DNA of 64,000 nt from Streptomyces sp. NRRL F-5126. GTDB lineage: Bacteria > Actinomycetota > Actinomycetes > Streptomycetales > Streptomycetaceae. Made by a program: the position numbers and the translations under genes. The notes below the pieces were generated by a model. It saw only the letters and a list, made by a program, of their open reading frames with translations. It did no database searches and was not told the DNA's origin. The stretch lies in contig NZ_JOFZ01000006.1 in the NCBI RefSeq assembly GCF_000721265.1, positions 372,001 through 436,000 of the forward strand, given 5' to 3'. This document shows positions 53,806 through 62,734 of this stretch, one piece after another (the stretch's first letter is position 1; every line of letters starts with the position of its first letter).

Positions 53806-54198
53806 GTGACAACGGGGGCCGGTTCGGACGCGGGTTCGGAAGCGGGAAAGGTGAGGCTGGAGGTGCCCGGAGAGGGTGGTCCGGCACAACTGACGGCGCT
53901 GCGCCAGTGGTTGGTGGCCGACAGCGCGTTGCGCGGCCGGGTGGACTGGGAGCGGCGTCCGCCGGAGCCCGGTCAGATGGGCGGCGTGCTCGACGTGCTC
54001 AGCGTGGTGGTGGGCGGCGGCGGGCTCACGGCCCTGCTGACGCCGCTGTGCAACTGGGTGGCGTCGCGGCGCGGCAGCGCCCGGGTGGTCGTGGAGCACG
54101 ACGGGCGCCGGATCGAGATCGACGTCAAGCGGGCCGCCGATCCCGTGGCCGCCGCCCGCGAACTGCTGGCCGCCGCCCGGGAGCCGGGGCGTGAATGA
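53806..54198 (+). CDS. Effector-associated constant component EACC1
   Basis: This 130-residue protein matches the EACC1 family that accompanies effector genes in actinobacterial NTP-dependent conflict systems. Supporting segments are VRLEVPGEGGPAQLTALRQW, VVVGGGGLTALLTPLCNWV and IDVKRAADPVAAARELL. A short hydrophobic stretch lies in the middle, perhaps membrane-associated. It is thought to be a constant adaptor for a caspase-like effector. The GTG at 53806 follows GAAGGGGAC. Its end overlaps the caspase start by 8 bp. Confidence 0.85.
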   Translation: MTTGAGSDAGSEAGKVRLEVPGEGGPAQLTALRQWLVADSALRGRVDWERRPPEPGQMGGVLDVLSVVVGGGGLTALLTPLCNWVASRRGSARVVVEHDGRRIEIDVKRAADPVAAARELLAAAREPGRE

Positions 54199-55801
54199 GG
54201 TCCGGACGGCGGACGGCCTGCGGAGCCGGGCCGTGCTGCTGGGCGTCAGCCGGTTCGCCGACGCCCGGCTGCCGCCGCTGCTCTCGGTCCGGGAGAACCT
54301 GACCGGTCTCTGGGCCGCGCTGACCCACCCGACGAGGGGTGTGCTGCCGCCCGCCCACTGCCGCACGGTCGCCGACCCCACCGACCCGCGCGCTGTGGGC
54401 GAAGCGCTGTCGTGGGCGGCACGCGAGGCCGACGACCTGCTGCTCGTCTACTACGCGGGGCACGGGGTGCTGGACGACGACGGCAGGCTGCACCTCGCCG
54501 TCGGCAGCACCGACACCGACCACGTCGGCTACTCCGCCGTGCCGGTGGGTCTCTTCAAGCGGACCGTCACCGGCGCCCGGGCCGCCAACCGGGTGCTGAT
54601 CGTGGACTGCTGCTTCTCCGGTCAGGCGCTGACGGCCATGTCGGGAACGAGCAGCCTGGTGCTCGGCCAGCTCGATCTGACCGGTACGTACACGCTGACC
54701 TCGACGCCCGAGACCGCACCCGCCCTCGCCCCGGCCGGGGACAGGTACACGGCGTACACGGGGGCGCTGCTGTCGGCGCTCGACCATCCCGCGCCGCGCA
54801 GCCTCGACGAACTCCACCGCGAGGTGGACCGGAACCTGGCCGGCCGTGGCCTGCCCAGGCCCCAGCGCATGGCGGCCGGCGACACCGGCCTGCTCGCCCT
54901 GAACCGCGGGTACGGCCCTGCCGGGGCCGGGGCCGGGGCCGGGGACGGGGCCGGGGCCGGGGACAGGGCCAGGAGCGAGGGGGCGACGTCCTCCGGCGCG
55001 TTCGCCGGGAACGGTACGGGGCCTGACCACGCCTCACGCCCATGGGGCGACTCCTTCCACGGCGGCCCGCACCACGGCGGCCCGGACATACCGCAGCCGG
55101 AGAGGGCCCTCGCCGCGCGTCGGCGCGGGGCCCTCCTGGCGGCCACTTCGGTATTGGCACTCGCCGCGGCGGGTTGGGGTGTGGTCGACGCGTTCGACAA
55201 CGGTGGAAAGCATCCCGACCCCTCGCCCACCATCACCGACACCGGGCACCCCTCGCCCACCGGTTCGAAGTCCCCGAGCCCGCCGGTGTCCCACAGCCCG
55301 TCGCCTGTGGACACGGTTGTCTACCGGGACAAGAAGATCACCTGGCCGGCGGCGAACTGCAGCGACAACGGGTACCAGGTACTGGACCTGGACAAGCCCT
55401 CGGTCGTGCTCGGCTATCTCAACCTCGCCGGCGAGCCGGGCTCCGACGGTGAACTCGACTACCACGGGTGCGCCGACGAGGACGACAAAAGCGCCGGCGC
55501 CCTGGAGCCCAACACCGACAGCGATCCCCAGGTGCACTACGGCACCGCGGGGCCCGAGGTGCGCACCGCGGCACAGTGTGAGGACGCGGCGCGCACCAGG
55601 CCTCTCGGGGCACTGGTGCTCGCCCGGGACGTGAAGCGGGGGACATCGTGGTGCGTCACCACGACCGGCGGCGCTGTCGCGAAGATGACGTTCAAGGGCA
55701 TCGGCGGGCCGTACGGGAAGGGGGGGTTGAACACCACTGTCAAGAACCCCACGTTCACCCTCTCCGTGACGCTCTGGAAGAAGCCCGGCGGGAGCCGGTG
55801 A
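54191..55801 (+). CDS. Caspase-like protease, EACC1-associated type
   Basis: This 536-residue protein has a clan CD caspase/metacaspase domain (residues 10-240). The catalytic dyad is His91 in YYAGHGV and Cys141 in DCCFSGQA, with the usual conserved strands RAVLLGVSRF and DLLLVYY. A GAGAGAGDGAGAGD linker, one membrane helix (about 311-332, GALLAATSVLALAAAGWGVV) and a Thr/Ser/Pro stalk follow. The extracytoplasmic domain of about 165 residues has four Cys. EACC1-caspase units are predicted suicide or conflict effectors; the substrate is unknown. The GTG overlaps EACC1. Confidence 0.88.
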   Translation: MNEVRTADGLRSRAVLLGVSRFADARLPPLLSVRENLTGLWAALTHPTRGVLPPAHCRTVADPTDPRAVGEALSWAAREADDLLLVYYAGHGVLDDDGRLHLAVGSTDTDHVGYSAVPVGLFKRTVTGARAANRVLIVDCCFSGQALTAMSGTSSLVLGQLDLTGTYTLTSTPETAPALAPAGDRYTAYTGALLSALDHPAPRSLDELHREVDRNLAGRGLPRPQRMAAGDTGLLALNRGYGPAGAGAGAGDGAGAGDRARSEGATSSGAFAGNGTGPDHASRPWGDSFHGGPHHGGPDIPQPERALAARRRGALLAATSVLALAAAGWGVVDAFDNGGKHPDPSPTITDTGHPSPTGSKSPSPPVSHSPSPVDTVVYRDKKITWPAANCSDNGYQVLDLDKPSVVLGYLNLAGEPGSDGELDYHGCADEDDKSAGALEPNTDSDPQVHYGTAGPEVRTAAQCEDAARTRPLGALVLARDVKRGTSWCVTTTGGAVAKMTFKGIGGPYGKGGLNTTVKNPTFTLSVTLWKKPGGSR

Positions 55802-55858
55802 GCCCACCCGGGCGACGGGCCCCGGACCCGGCCCTCGGACCAGGCGGCCGGCCGTCGG

Positions 55859-56761
55859 TCAGCTGACGGGCAGTTCGCTCTTCCCCCGCCGGGACGCCGC
55901 GCCGAAGAAGGCTCGTGCGACGCCCGCCAGGGAACCGAGGAGCGGGTTGGGGTCGTCGGCACGCGTGACGAGCACGAGCTCGCAGGGGTCGATGTCGACC
56001 ACGGGCACCACGGCGATGTCCTCGCGTACCGCGGCGCGCCGGTCACCGGCGGGGAAGATCGCGACGCAGTGGCCGGTGGCGATGAGTTCGAGCTTGTCCT
56101 CGTAGCTGTCGTCGCCCGTGGGCGGGGGTGGAGCCGGGCGGTCGCCGACCGGCTTGGGCGTGCTCCAGACGACCGGAGTGCTCTCACAAGCCACCAGTCC
56201 CTCGTCCGACAGCGCCGACAGGCTGACGGCCTTCTCGTTCGCCAGGCGGTGGCCGGCCGACGTGACGAGTACCCGCGATACCTCGTCAAGATCCGTCACC
56301 CGCAAGCCGTCCGTGGGGAAGGGCAGCGGCCTGTAGCCGACGACGGCGTCGACCCGCCCCTCGGCGAGGGGGCGCGTGTCGCGCCAATCGAGGTGCCGGG
56401 TGCGGACCTGGCTGTCGGGGTGGCGGCGGCGCAGCTCCTGCACGCAGGCGGTGATGACGAGGCCTTCCGCGCAGCCGACGGTGACGGCATGGGGCTGGAC
56501 GGCGGCTCTGGCGGCGCGGGCGGCCTGCTCCGCGTCGTCGAGCAGTGCTCGGGCCCTGGGGAGGAATGCCTGGCCGGCGTCGGTGAGGGTGGTGCCCTGC
56601 GGCGTGCGGTCGAAGAGCCTGACGCCGAGCTCGGCCTCAAGGCGCTGGATCTGGCGGCTCAGCGACGGCTGCGCCAGGTGCAGCCGGGTGGCGGCCCGGC
56701 CGAAGTTGCCGTGCTCCGCCACGACCGTGAAGTAGCGCACGAGCCGCAGATCAACGTCCAC
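55859..56761 (-). CDS. LysR-family transcriptional regulator
   Basis: This 300-residue LysR regulator has the typical N-terminal winged helix (FTVVAEHGNFGRAATRLHLA then QPSLSRQIQRLEAELG) and a co-inducer-binding domain with two alpha/beta lobes. It is divergent from an SDR and probably controls it. The GTG at 56761 has no SD but lies 7 nt after TACTCT, suggesting a leaderless start; longer upstream alternatives lack family residues. Confidence 0.9.
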   Translation of the reverse strand: MDVDLRLVRYFTVVAEHGNFGRAATRLHLAQPSLSRQIQRLEAELGVRLFDRTPQGTTLTDAGQAFLPRARALLDDAEQAARAARAAVQPHAVTVGCAEGLVITACVQELRRRHPDSQVRTRHLDWRDTRPLAEGRVDAVVGYRPLPFPTDGLRVTDLDEVSRVLVTSAGHRLANEKAVSLSALSDEGLVACESTPVVWSTPKPVGDRPAPPPPTGDDSYEDKLELIATGHCVAIFPAGDRRAAVREDIAVVPVVDIDPCELVLVTRADDPNPLLGSLAGVARAFFGAASRRGKSELPVS

Positions 56762-56880
56762 CCGACCCAGAGTACGTCGCGTCGCCCAGGGGGCGTCGCC
56801 TGCCGTCATACGCCGGGGACATGGCGGCATGCGGAACAGGTCTTGGACGGGGCGTGCGGGTGGGCAGTTCGCTTGAGGGC

Positions 56881-57624
56881 ATGACCACTTATGAGGGCAA
56901 GAAGATCGTGATCACGGGCGGAAGCAGCGGTATCGGCCTGGCGGCTGCCCGGTTGTTCGCGGACGGCGGTGCGCACGTACTGATCACCGGGCGCACACAG
57001 GCCGGCCTGGACGCGGCCCTGGAGCAGCTGGGCGACAGGGCCGTCGCCGTCCGCAGCGACGCGGCGTCCCTGCCGGACACCAAAGCGCTGGCCGGCACGG
57101 TCCGTGAGCGGTTCGGCGAGGTGGACGCGTTGTTCGTCAACGCCGGTGCCACCGCGTCCGCGCCGTTCGACGCGACGACGGAGGAGATGTACGACGCGCT
57201 GTTCGACATCAACACGAAGGGCGCGTACTTCACGGTGCAGGCGCTGGCGCCGCTGATGCGCGAGGGAGGGGGCGTGGTGCTCACCACGTCGGTGGTGAAC
57301 GTCCTGGGCGTCGACGCGCTCAGCGTCTACTCGGCGAGCAAGGCGGCCCTGCGGTCGATGACGCGCTCCCTGGCCCGCGAGTTGCTGCCCCGCAAGGTGC
57401 GCGTCAACGCCGTGAGCCCGGGACCGATCGACACGGGCATCCTGGACCGCTCGTTCCCCGCCGACGTCGCGGAGACGATGAAGGAGACCTACCGGAGCAC
57501 CAACCCGATGCGGCGGGTGGGTGTATCCGAGGAGGTGGCGGCCGCGGTGGCGTACCTGGCGTTCGGCGCGACGTTCTCGACGGGAACGGAATTCCCCGTC
57601 GACGGAGGGGCCTCGCAGCTCTAG
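56881..57624 (+). CDS. SDR-family oxidoreductase
   Basis: This 247-residue classical SDR has cofactor loop GGSSGIG (residues 14-20), NAG (residues 88-90), catalytic Ser in TTSVVNVLG and Tyr-x3-Lys in VYSASKAAL. It ends in VDGGASQL. The substrate is unknown. It is divergent from LysR. Its TAG shares the palindrome CTAG with the converging reductase gene, so the two stop codons overlap. Confidence 0.92.
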   Translation: MTTYEGKKIVITGGSSGIGLAAARLFADGGAHVLITGRTQAGLDAALEQLGDRAVAVRSDAASLPDTKALAGTVRERFGEVDALFVNAGATASAPFDATTEEMYDALFDINTKGAYFTVQALAPLMREGGGVVLTTSVVNVLGVDALSVYSASKAALRSMTRSLARELLPRKVRVNAVSPGPIDTGILDRSFPADVAETMKETYRSTNPMRRVGVSEEVAAAVAYLAFGATFSTGTEFPVDGGASQL

Positions 57625-58226
57625 AAGCTGCCGTGGCCGGGCTCGCCGTTCGTCCGGTAGACGCCGACGATCGTGCCGCTCTTCGTCGTCGAGACGCTGA
57701 CCGGCTCAAGCGCGGTCGGGATCGCCCCGTCGGCGAACAGCCGCTTGCCGCTGCCGACGATCACCGGGTGGATGGTCAGCCGGTACTCGTCGACGAGGCC
57801 GTGCCGCATGAGGGTCTGGGCGAGGTCGCCGCTGCCGACGACCTGGATGCTGCCGCCGTCGGACTCCTTCAGCCTGCGCACGGCTTCGGCGGTGTCGCCC
57901 TCAAGCAGCGTGGAGTTCTGCCACTCGACGGACGTCAGGGTCCGGGACGCCACGTACTTGTGCATGCCGTTCATCCGTTCGGTGAACGGGTCGCCGGGAT
58001 CGGCGGTCGGCCAGTACGACGCGAAGATGTCGTACGTCTTGCGGCCCAGCAGCATCGCGTCGGAGCGCTCGTACCAGCCGGCGATGGCCTCGCCGACCCC
58101 CTCGTCGGTCACCGGCTTCTGCCAGCCGCCCTGCCCGAAGCCGTTCTCGGCGTCCTCGTCAGGACCGCCCGGCGCCTGCATGACGCCGTCCAGCGTCAGG
58201 AACGTGCAAACGATGATCTCGCGCAT
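57621..58226 (-). CDS. Dihydrofolate reductase-family protein
   Basis: This 201-residue protein matches the DHFR/RibD C-terminal family (YwjB/YyaP-like). It has VCTFLTLDGVMQAPGGPDE at the N-terminus, AMLLGRKTYDIFASYWP and the VVGSGDLAQTLMRHGLVDE dinucleotide region. The substrate is unknown and it is probably not the main folate reductase. The ATG starts cleanly. Confidence 0.9.
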   Translation of the reverse strand: MREIIVCTFLTLDGVMQAPGGPDEDAENGFGQGGWQKPVTDEGVGEAIAGWYERSDAMLLGRKTYDIFASYWPTADPGDPFTERMNGMHKYVASRTLTSVEWQNSTLLEGDTAEAVRRLKESDGGSIQVVGSGDLAQTLMRHGLVDEYRLTIHPVIVGSGKRLFADGAIPTALEPVSVSTTKSGTIVGVYRTNGEPGHGSF

Positions 58227-58303
58227 GGTAGCGCTCCCTTCGTCTCGTCGAGGGGTAGACCGCGCACCTGCCGCGATCTCATCGGCCGGGGGCCGGTGGG
58301 CGC

Positions 58304-58990
58304 TCAGACCAGGCGGCGGGCCGTCGCCCAGCGGGTCAGCTCGTGGCGGTTGGAGAGCTGGAGCTTGCGCAGCACCGCCGAGACATGGGACTCCACCGTC
58401 TTGACGGAGATGAACAGCTGCTTCGCGATCTCCTTGTACGCGTAGCCGCGCGCGATCAGCCGCAGGACCTCGCGCTCGCGCTGGGTGAGGCGGTCCAGGT
58501 CCTCGTCCACCGGGGGTGCGTCCGTCGAGGCGAAGGCGTCGAGGACGAAGCCCGCGAGACGGGGCGAGAAGACCGCGTCGCCCTCCTGCACCCGGAAGAT
58601 CGAGTTCACCAGGTCCGTGCCCGTGATCGTCTTCGTCACGTAGCCGCGCGCGCCGCCCCTGATGACGCCGATGACGTCCTCCGCCGCGTCCGACACCGAC
58701 AGCGCGAGGAAGCGCACCGGATCCTCGGGCGCGGACATCAGGGACGCGCAGCGGCGCAGCACCTCCACTCCGCCGCCGCCCGGCAGGTGCACGTCGAGCA
58801 GGACCACCTCGGGGCGCGTCGCCGTGATGACCGTGACCGCCTGGTCGACGTCGGCCGCCTCGCCCACGACCTCGACGCCTGTCTCCTCCGTGCGGCCGAT
58901 CTCGGCCTGCACGCCCGTGCGGAACATGCGGTGGTCGTCCACCAGGACGACGCGCACGCGGCGCGCTTCCGGTGCGTCGTCGCTGCTCAT
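58304..58990 (-). CDS. LuxR/NarL-family response regulator
   Basis: This 228-residue response regulator has a receiver domain with phospho-acceptor Asp66 in VVLLDVHLPG and a C-terminal LuxR helix-turn-helix (LTQREREVLRLIARGYAYKE then VKTVESHVSAVLRKL). It overlaps the histidine kinase by 4 bp (ATGA) and forms a two-component system with it. The probable binding sites are the direct repeats in the divergent promoter. Confidence 0.95.
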   Translation of the reverse strand: MSSDDAPEARRVRVVLVDDHRMFRTGVQAEIGRTEETGVEVVGEAADVDQAVTVITATRPEVVLLDVHLPGGGGVEVLRRCASLMSAPEDPVRFLALSVSDAAEDVIGVIRGGARGYVTKTITGTDLVNSIFRVQEGDAVFSPRLAGFVLDAFASTDAPPVDEDLDRLTQREREVLRLIARGYAYKEIAKQLFISVKTVESHVSAVLRKLQLSNRHELTRWATARRLV

Positions 58991-60348
58991 GCCTTGTCGC
59001 CCCTCGTTCGTGTCGATTCGTGTCCTGCCGGCGCCGAGGCGCCGCCCGCCGCGGGGCCCGCGCCCGTCTCGGCGGCCCGTTCCATCTCCAGCTCGACCAC
59101 CGTGCCGCCCTCGGGCGCCGTCCGCAGCACCGCAGTGCCGCCGTTGCGCTTCATTCTGCCGATGATCGAACCCCGCACGCCCATCCGGTCGTCCGGCACG
59201 GCGTCGAGGTCGAAGCCGGGGCCCCTGTCCCGTACGGAGATGAACACGGTCCTGCCCTCGACCTCCGCGTACACCTGGACGGCGCCGCCCTCGCCACCGT
59301 ACTTCGCCGCGTTGACCATGGCCTCGCGCGCGGCCTGGAGCTGTGCGCCGAGCTTCTCGTCCAGCGGGCAGTCGCCGACGACGACGACCTCGATGGGCAC
59401 GCCGTGGTGGTCCTCGACCTCCGCCGCCGTCTTCTTCACGGCCTCGGCGAGCGTGTCGGGCTCCTGCGACTCGTCCTTGCCCGTGCCTTCCGGTTTGTAG
59501 AGCCACGCGCGCAGTTCCCGCTCCTGGGCGCGCGCGAGGCGCCGCACCTCGCCGCCGTCGTCGGCGTTGCGCTGGATCAGCGTCAGGGTGTGCAGCACGG
59601 AGTCGTGCACATGGGCGGCGACCTCCGCGCGCTCCTGCGCCCTGATCCGCATCAGCCGCTCCTCCGACAGGTCCTGCGTCATGCGGACGAGCCAGGGGCC
59701 GACGAGCAGGCCGACGCCGGCGACGACCGCGATCGACGCCGTCAGCACATTGCCGAACTGGGCCGCCGAGCCGCGCACCGCCACGAACACCGTCAGCCCG
59801 AGCCCCACCAGCGCGACGCCCGCGACGCCGCGCGCGGCCTGGAGGACCCGGCGGCGCCGCCCGATCTCCGTCCACCTGGCCCTGCGCGCGTTGTCCGCCT
59901 GGCGCCAGACCAGCACGAGCCCGACGCCGATCAGCAGCATCGGCCAGATGTAGCGCCCGGCGCCCGCCCGCCCCATGTTCACATTGCCGACGAAGATCGC
60001 CGCGCCGACGGCCAGCGCGACCAGCGCGAAGACCTGGCCCTTGTCGGGCTTGCGCAGCCTGCGCCTGCCGTCGCTCGTGGTCTCGAACAGCGACCGCGGC
60101 TCGGCGGCGGACGTGCCGCCGACACCGAGCGGCACGACGATCCAGAACACGGCGTACAGCAGCGCGCCGAGCCCCTGCGCGAAGAACAGCGCGAGGAACG
60201 CGAGCCGCACCCATACGACGGGGAGCCCGAGGTGGCCCGCGAGGCCGCGCGCCACACCGCCGAAAAAGCGGCCGTCCGCGCTGCGGTACAGCTTGCGCGG
60301 TGGCTGCTCCTCGGTTCCTGCGGCTCGGGGCGTGGCGGCGGCTGGCAT
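58987..60348 (-). CDS. Sensor histidine kinase with PspC domain
   Basis: This 453-residue membrane kinase has a PspC domain at the N-terminus (KLYRSADGRFFGGVARGLAG), about four membrane helices and a HisKA_3-type dimerisation region. The phospho-His is in AAHVHDSVLHTL, the ATPase N box in REAMVNAAKYGG and a G box in DRGPGFDLD. The neighbour opposite is another PspC protein, the layout of LiaFSR-like envelope-stress systems. The ATG giving MPAAATPRAAG was chosen because upstream sequence lies in the divergent promoter. Confidence 0.93.
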   Translation of the reverse strand: MPAAATPRAAGTEEQPPRKLYRSADGRFFGGVARGLAGHLGLPVVWVRLAFLALFFAQGLGALLYAVFWIVVPLGVGGTSAAEPRSLFETTSDGRRRLRKPDKGQVFALVALAVGAAIFVGNVNMGRAGAGRYIWPMLLIGVGLVLVWRQADNARRARWTEIGRRRRVLQAARGVAGVALVGLGLTVFVAVRGSAAQFGNVLTASIAVVAGVGLLVGPWLVRMTQDLSEERLMRIRAQERAEVAAHVHDSVLHTLTLIQRNADDGGEVRRLARAQERELRAWLYKPEGTGKDESQEPDTLAEAVKKTAAEVEDHHGVPIEVVVVGDCPLDEKLGAQLQAAREAMVNAAKYGGEGGAVQVYAEVEGRTVFISVRDRGPGFDLDAVPDDRMGVRGSIIGRMKRNGGTAVLRTAPEGGTVVELEMERAAETGAGPAAGGASAPAGHESTRTRGDKA

Positions 60349-60397
60349 GCTCCGATGGTCACACGGGTGGGCGGCCCCGGGCACGGGTTGGCGGCCG

Positions 60398-60431
60398 ATA
60401 TCAGGGACGTCGGGGGTCAATATCAGGGACG
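60398..60431. promoter_or_regulatory. 22-bp-spaced direct repeats, candidate response-regulator site
   Basis: ATATCAGGGACG occurs at 60398-60409 and 60420-60431. The start-to-start distance of 22 bp is two helical turns. They lie 50 bp from the kinase and 54 bp from the divergent PspC gene, as expected for binding of a dimeric LuxR-type regulator. Confidence 0.65.
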
Positions 60432-60484
60432 GCCCAGGGTCGATGCCGGTGGAGCGAAGGTTGCGGGGCCGCCACCATGGACTC

Positions 60485-62053
60485 ATGACATCGCCGCCAG
60501 AGCACAGTGGGCACGGGGGGCCGGCCGGGGGCCCGCCCCCCGGCCGGGAGCCGCGCGGCCAGGAGCCGTCAGGACCCGGCCGCTCCCCCGGCAGCGGGCC
60601 CGGCCTCTCCCCCGGTCTCTCCTCCTCCGCCGGCTCCGGCGGCGGCTCCGGTGCTCACCTGGGCAAGGAGGGGGACGCCGAGGGGCGCGGCCCGCTCAGC
60701 CGCAGCCCCCGGCAGAAGGTCGTCGCGGGGGTGTGCGGCGGGCTCGGCCGGTATGCCGACGTGGATCCGGTCATCTTCCGCATCGTCATCGGCGTCCTCA
60801 GCGTCGCGGGCGGGTTGGGGATGATCTTCTACGGGTTCGCCTGGCTGCTCATTCCCCTGGAGGGTGAGGAGGAGAACGAGGGCAGGAAGATGCTCTCCGG
60901 CCGGGTGGACGGCGCCGGGCTCATCGCGGTGCTGCTCGCCCTCGTCGGATGCGGCCTCTTCCTCTCCATGCTCGGCAACGGCGGCACGCTCAGCTTCGCC
61001 ACGATGCTGACGTGCGCGGTCGTCGCGTCCGCCGTCTGGTCGAAGCACCGGCGCACGAGGCCGGGCACGGGCCGTCCCCTCGACGCACGCGCGGCGCAGG
61101 CCGCGCCCGACGCCCCGCCGGAGACGAAGGCGCCGCCCGTGCCGGGCAGCCCCTCGTGGTGGCGGGACCCGATGGTCAAGGACGGCAACACGGGGCATTA
61201 CGGCACCACGTACCTCTGGGGCCCGGAGGAGGCGCTGCGTTCCTCGCGCCGCGGCGCCACGCGGTCGAAGGGCGCGCGGCGCCGCGCCGTCCGATGGGCG
61301 CCGGCGTACGGGTACGGGGCGGAGGAGGCGGCGCGCGGGGTGTCGGGCGTGGCGGGCCTGCCCGACCTGTCGGACGTGCCGGGCCTGTCCGACGCGCCGC
61401 GCGGAGCGGTCGACGTCGGCGGTCTCGTCTTCGTCCTCGCGCTCGTCGCGGGCGGTCTCGGGGCGGGCCTGTCGTGGCACACGCATCCGCTCGGGCTCAG
61501 CCTCCAGATCGGGTTCGCCGCCGCGCTCGCGGTGCTGGGGCTCGGCCTCGCGGTGAGTGCCTTCCTCGGCCGTACGGGGTTCGGCACGATCTTCCTGACG
61601 GTGGTCACGACGCTGCTGCTCGCCGGGGCGACGGTGCTGCCGGGCGACATGACCACGCGGTGGACGGAGCACACGTGGCGTCCCACGACGGCGGCCGCCG
61701 TGGACGGCTCGTACCACCTGGGTTCCGGAGTCGGGACGCTCGACCTGACCGGGCTGCGGGTCCCGGCGGGCGAGACGGTGCGTACGTCGGCCAGGGTGGG
61801 CGGCGGCCGGCTGGAGGTACGGGTGCCGGACGGCGTGGCACTGGACATACGGGCGAAGACCGGGGTGGGCGAGATCCGCCTGCCCGGCGACACCGGATCG
61901 CGCGGCGGCGCGGTGGACCTGTCGCCGAACCACTCGGTGCACCGGACGTTCCCCGCGCGCCCGGCGGCGCGGAAGGCGCCGGCGCCGGGCAGGCTCGCCC
62001 TGACGCTCGACGTCGGGCTTGGAGAGGTGGAGGTGACCCGTGCTGCGTCATGA
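60485..62053 (+). CDS. PspC-domain membrane protein (LiaF-like)
   Basis: This 522-residue protein has a Gly/Ser/Pro-rich tail, a PspC domain (SPRQKVVAGVCGGLGRYADV near residue 75), six or so membrane helices and a C-terminal beta-rich domain (VDGSYHLGSGVGTLDLTGLR to LDVGLGEVEVTRAAS) like the LiaF/DUF4097 beta-helix. It probably senses membrane stress and controls the divergent kinase. The ATG follows a weak SD. It overlaps the next small gene by 14 bp. Confidence 0.87.
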   Translation: MTSPPEHSGHGGPAGGPPPGREPRGQEPSGPGRSPGSGPGLSPGLSSSAGSGGGSGAHLGKEGDAEGRGPLSRSPRQKVVAGVCGGLGRYADVDPVIFRIVIGVLSVAGGLGMIFYGFAWLLIPLEGEEENEGRKMLSGRVDGAGLIAVLLALVGCGLFLSMLGNGGTLSFATMLTCAVVASAVWSKHRRTRPGTGRPLDARAAQAAPDAPPETKAPPVPGSPSWWRDPMVKDGNTGHYGTTYLWGPEEALRSSRRGATRSKGARRRAVRWAPAYGYGAEEAARGVSGVAGLPDLSDVPGLSDAPRGAVDVGGLVFVLALVAGGLGAGLSWHTHPLGLSLQIGFAAALAVLGLGLAVSAFLGRTGFGTIFLTVVTTLLLAGATVLPGDMTTRWTEHTWRPTTAAAVDGSYHLGSGVGTLDLTGLRVPAGETVRTSARVGGGRLEVRVPDGVALDIRAKTGVGEIRLPGDTGSRGGAVDLSPNHSVHRTFPARPAARKAPAPGRLALTLDVGLGEVEVTRAAS

Positions 62054-62300
62054 GGCGAGGCCGGGACGGCTGATCGCGGGGCTCGTCGCCATGGCGACGG
62101 CGGTGCTCTACGCGGGCGACGCGGCGGGCGCGTGGCACACGGCGTGGTTCACGGCGCTGCCGCTGCTGTGCGGCGGGCTGCTGGTGGCCGCGGTCGTGGG
62201 TGCGACGGTTCAGAGCGCGCGGCGGCGGCGCGCCCACAACGCGTCGAGCGAGAACACGGGCGCGCCGACGAGCACGAGCGGCAGCCAGGCCATCAGGTAG
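62040..62300 (+). CDS. Small membrane protein after the PspC gene
   Basis: This 86-residue protein has two membrane helices (LIAGLVAMATAVLYAGDAAG and LPLLCGGLLVAAVVGATVQS) and a basic C-terminus. The GTG overlaps the PspC gene by 14 bp, so it is probably co-translated. The last 30 codons overlap the converging DoxX gene antisense by 91 bp, so the true end may differ between strains. The function is unknown. Confidence 0.6.
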   Translation: MLRHEARPGRLIAGLVAMATAVLYAGDAAGAWHTAWFTALPLLCGGLLVAAVVGATVQSARRRRAHNASSENTGAPTSTSGSQAIR

Positions 62301-62734
62301 GCGAGGTCGTTGCCGTAGTAGTACGGGGTGGACTGCCAGCTCACGGTCAGCCAGAGGCTGAGCGAGATCAGGGCGCCGCCGGCCGCCGCGACGCGGCCGA
62401 GGACGCCGAGCAGGGTGCCGATGCCGACGGCCAGCTCGCCGAACGCGATGGCGTAGCCGAACCCGGCGGGGCTCTTGAGCGCGAGGTCGACGAGCGCGGG
62501 GATCGCGGCGCTGTCGTGCACGCCCCGCATCATGTCCCCGACCGAGCCGGCCCCGCTGGAGGCGAAGAACCCGCTGGTGGTGAGCTTGTCGATGCCCGCG
62601 TAGAGGAAGGTGATCCCGAGGAAGACCCGGAGCGGGAGCAGCGCGTACACCGGGGGTATCCCCCGCAGCCCGCGAGCGCGGCGCTCCCCGCCGCCGACCC
62701 GTCCCAAACTGTCCGTACGAAAGCCCTGTGCCAT
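62210..62734 (-). CDS. DoxX-family membrane protein
   Basis: This 174-residue protein has four membrane helices (ALLPLRVFLGITFLYAGIDKL and GYAIAFGELAVGIGTLLGVLG among them) typical of DoxX/SURF4-like proteins. Relatives take part in thiol/oxidative-stress complexes with thiosulfate or superoxide functions. The ATG at 62734 follows GGAAGGCGGG; an ORF-open extension upstream has no family features. It overlaps the small membrane-protein gene antisense. Confidence 0.88.
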   Translation of the reverse strand: MAQGFRTDSLGRVGGGERRARGLRGIPPVYALLPLRVFLGITFLYAGIDKLTTSGFFASSGAGSVGDMMRGVHDSAAIPALVDLALKSPAGFGYAIAFGELAVGIGTLLGVLGRVAAAGGALISLSLWLTVSWQSTPYYYGNDLAYLMAWLPLVLVGAPVFSLDALWARRRRAL

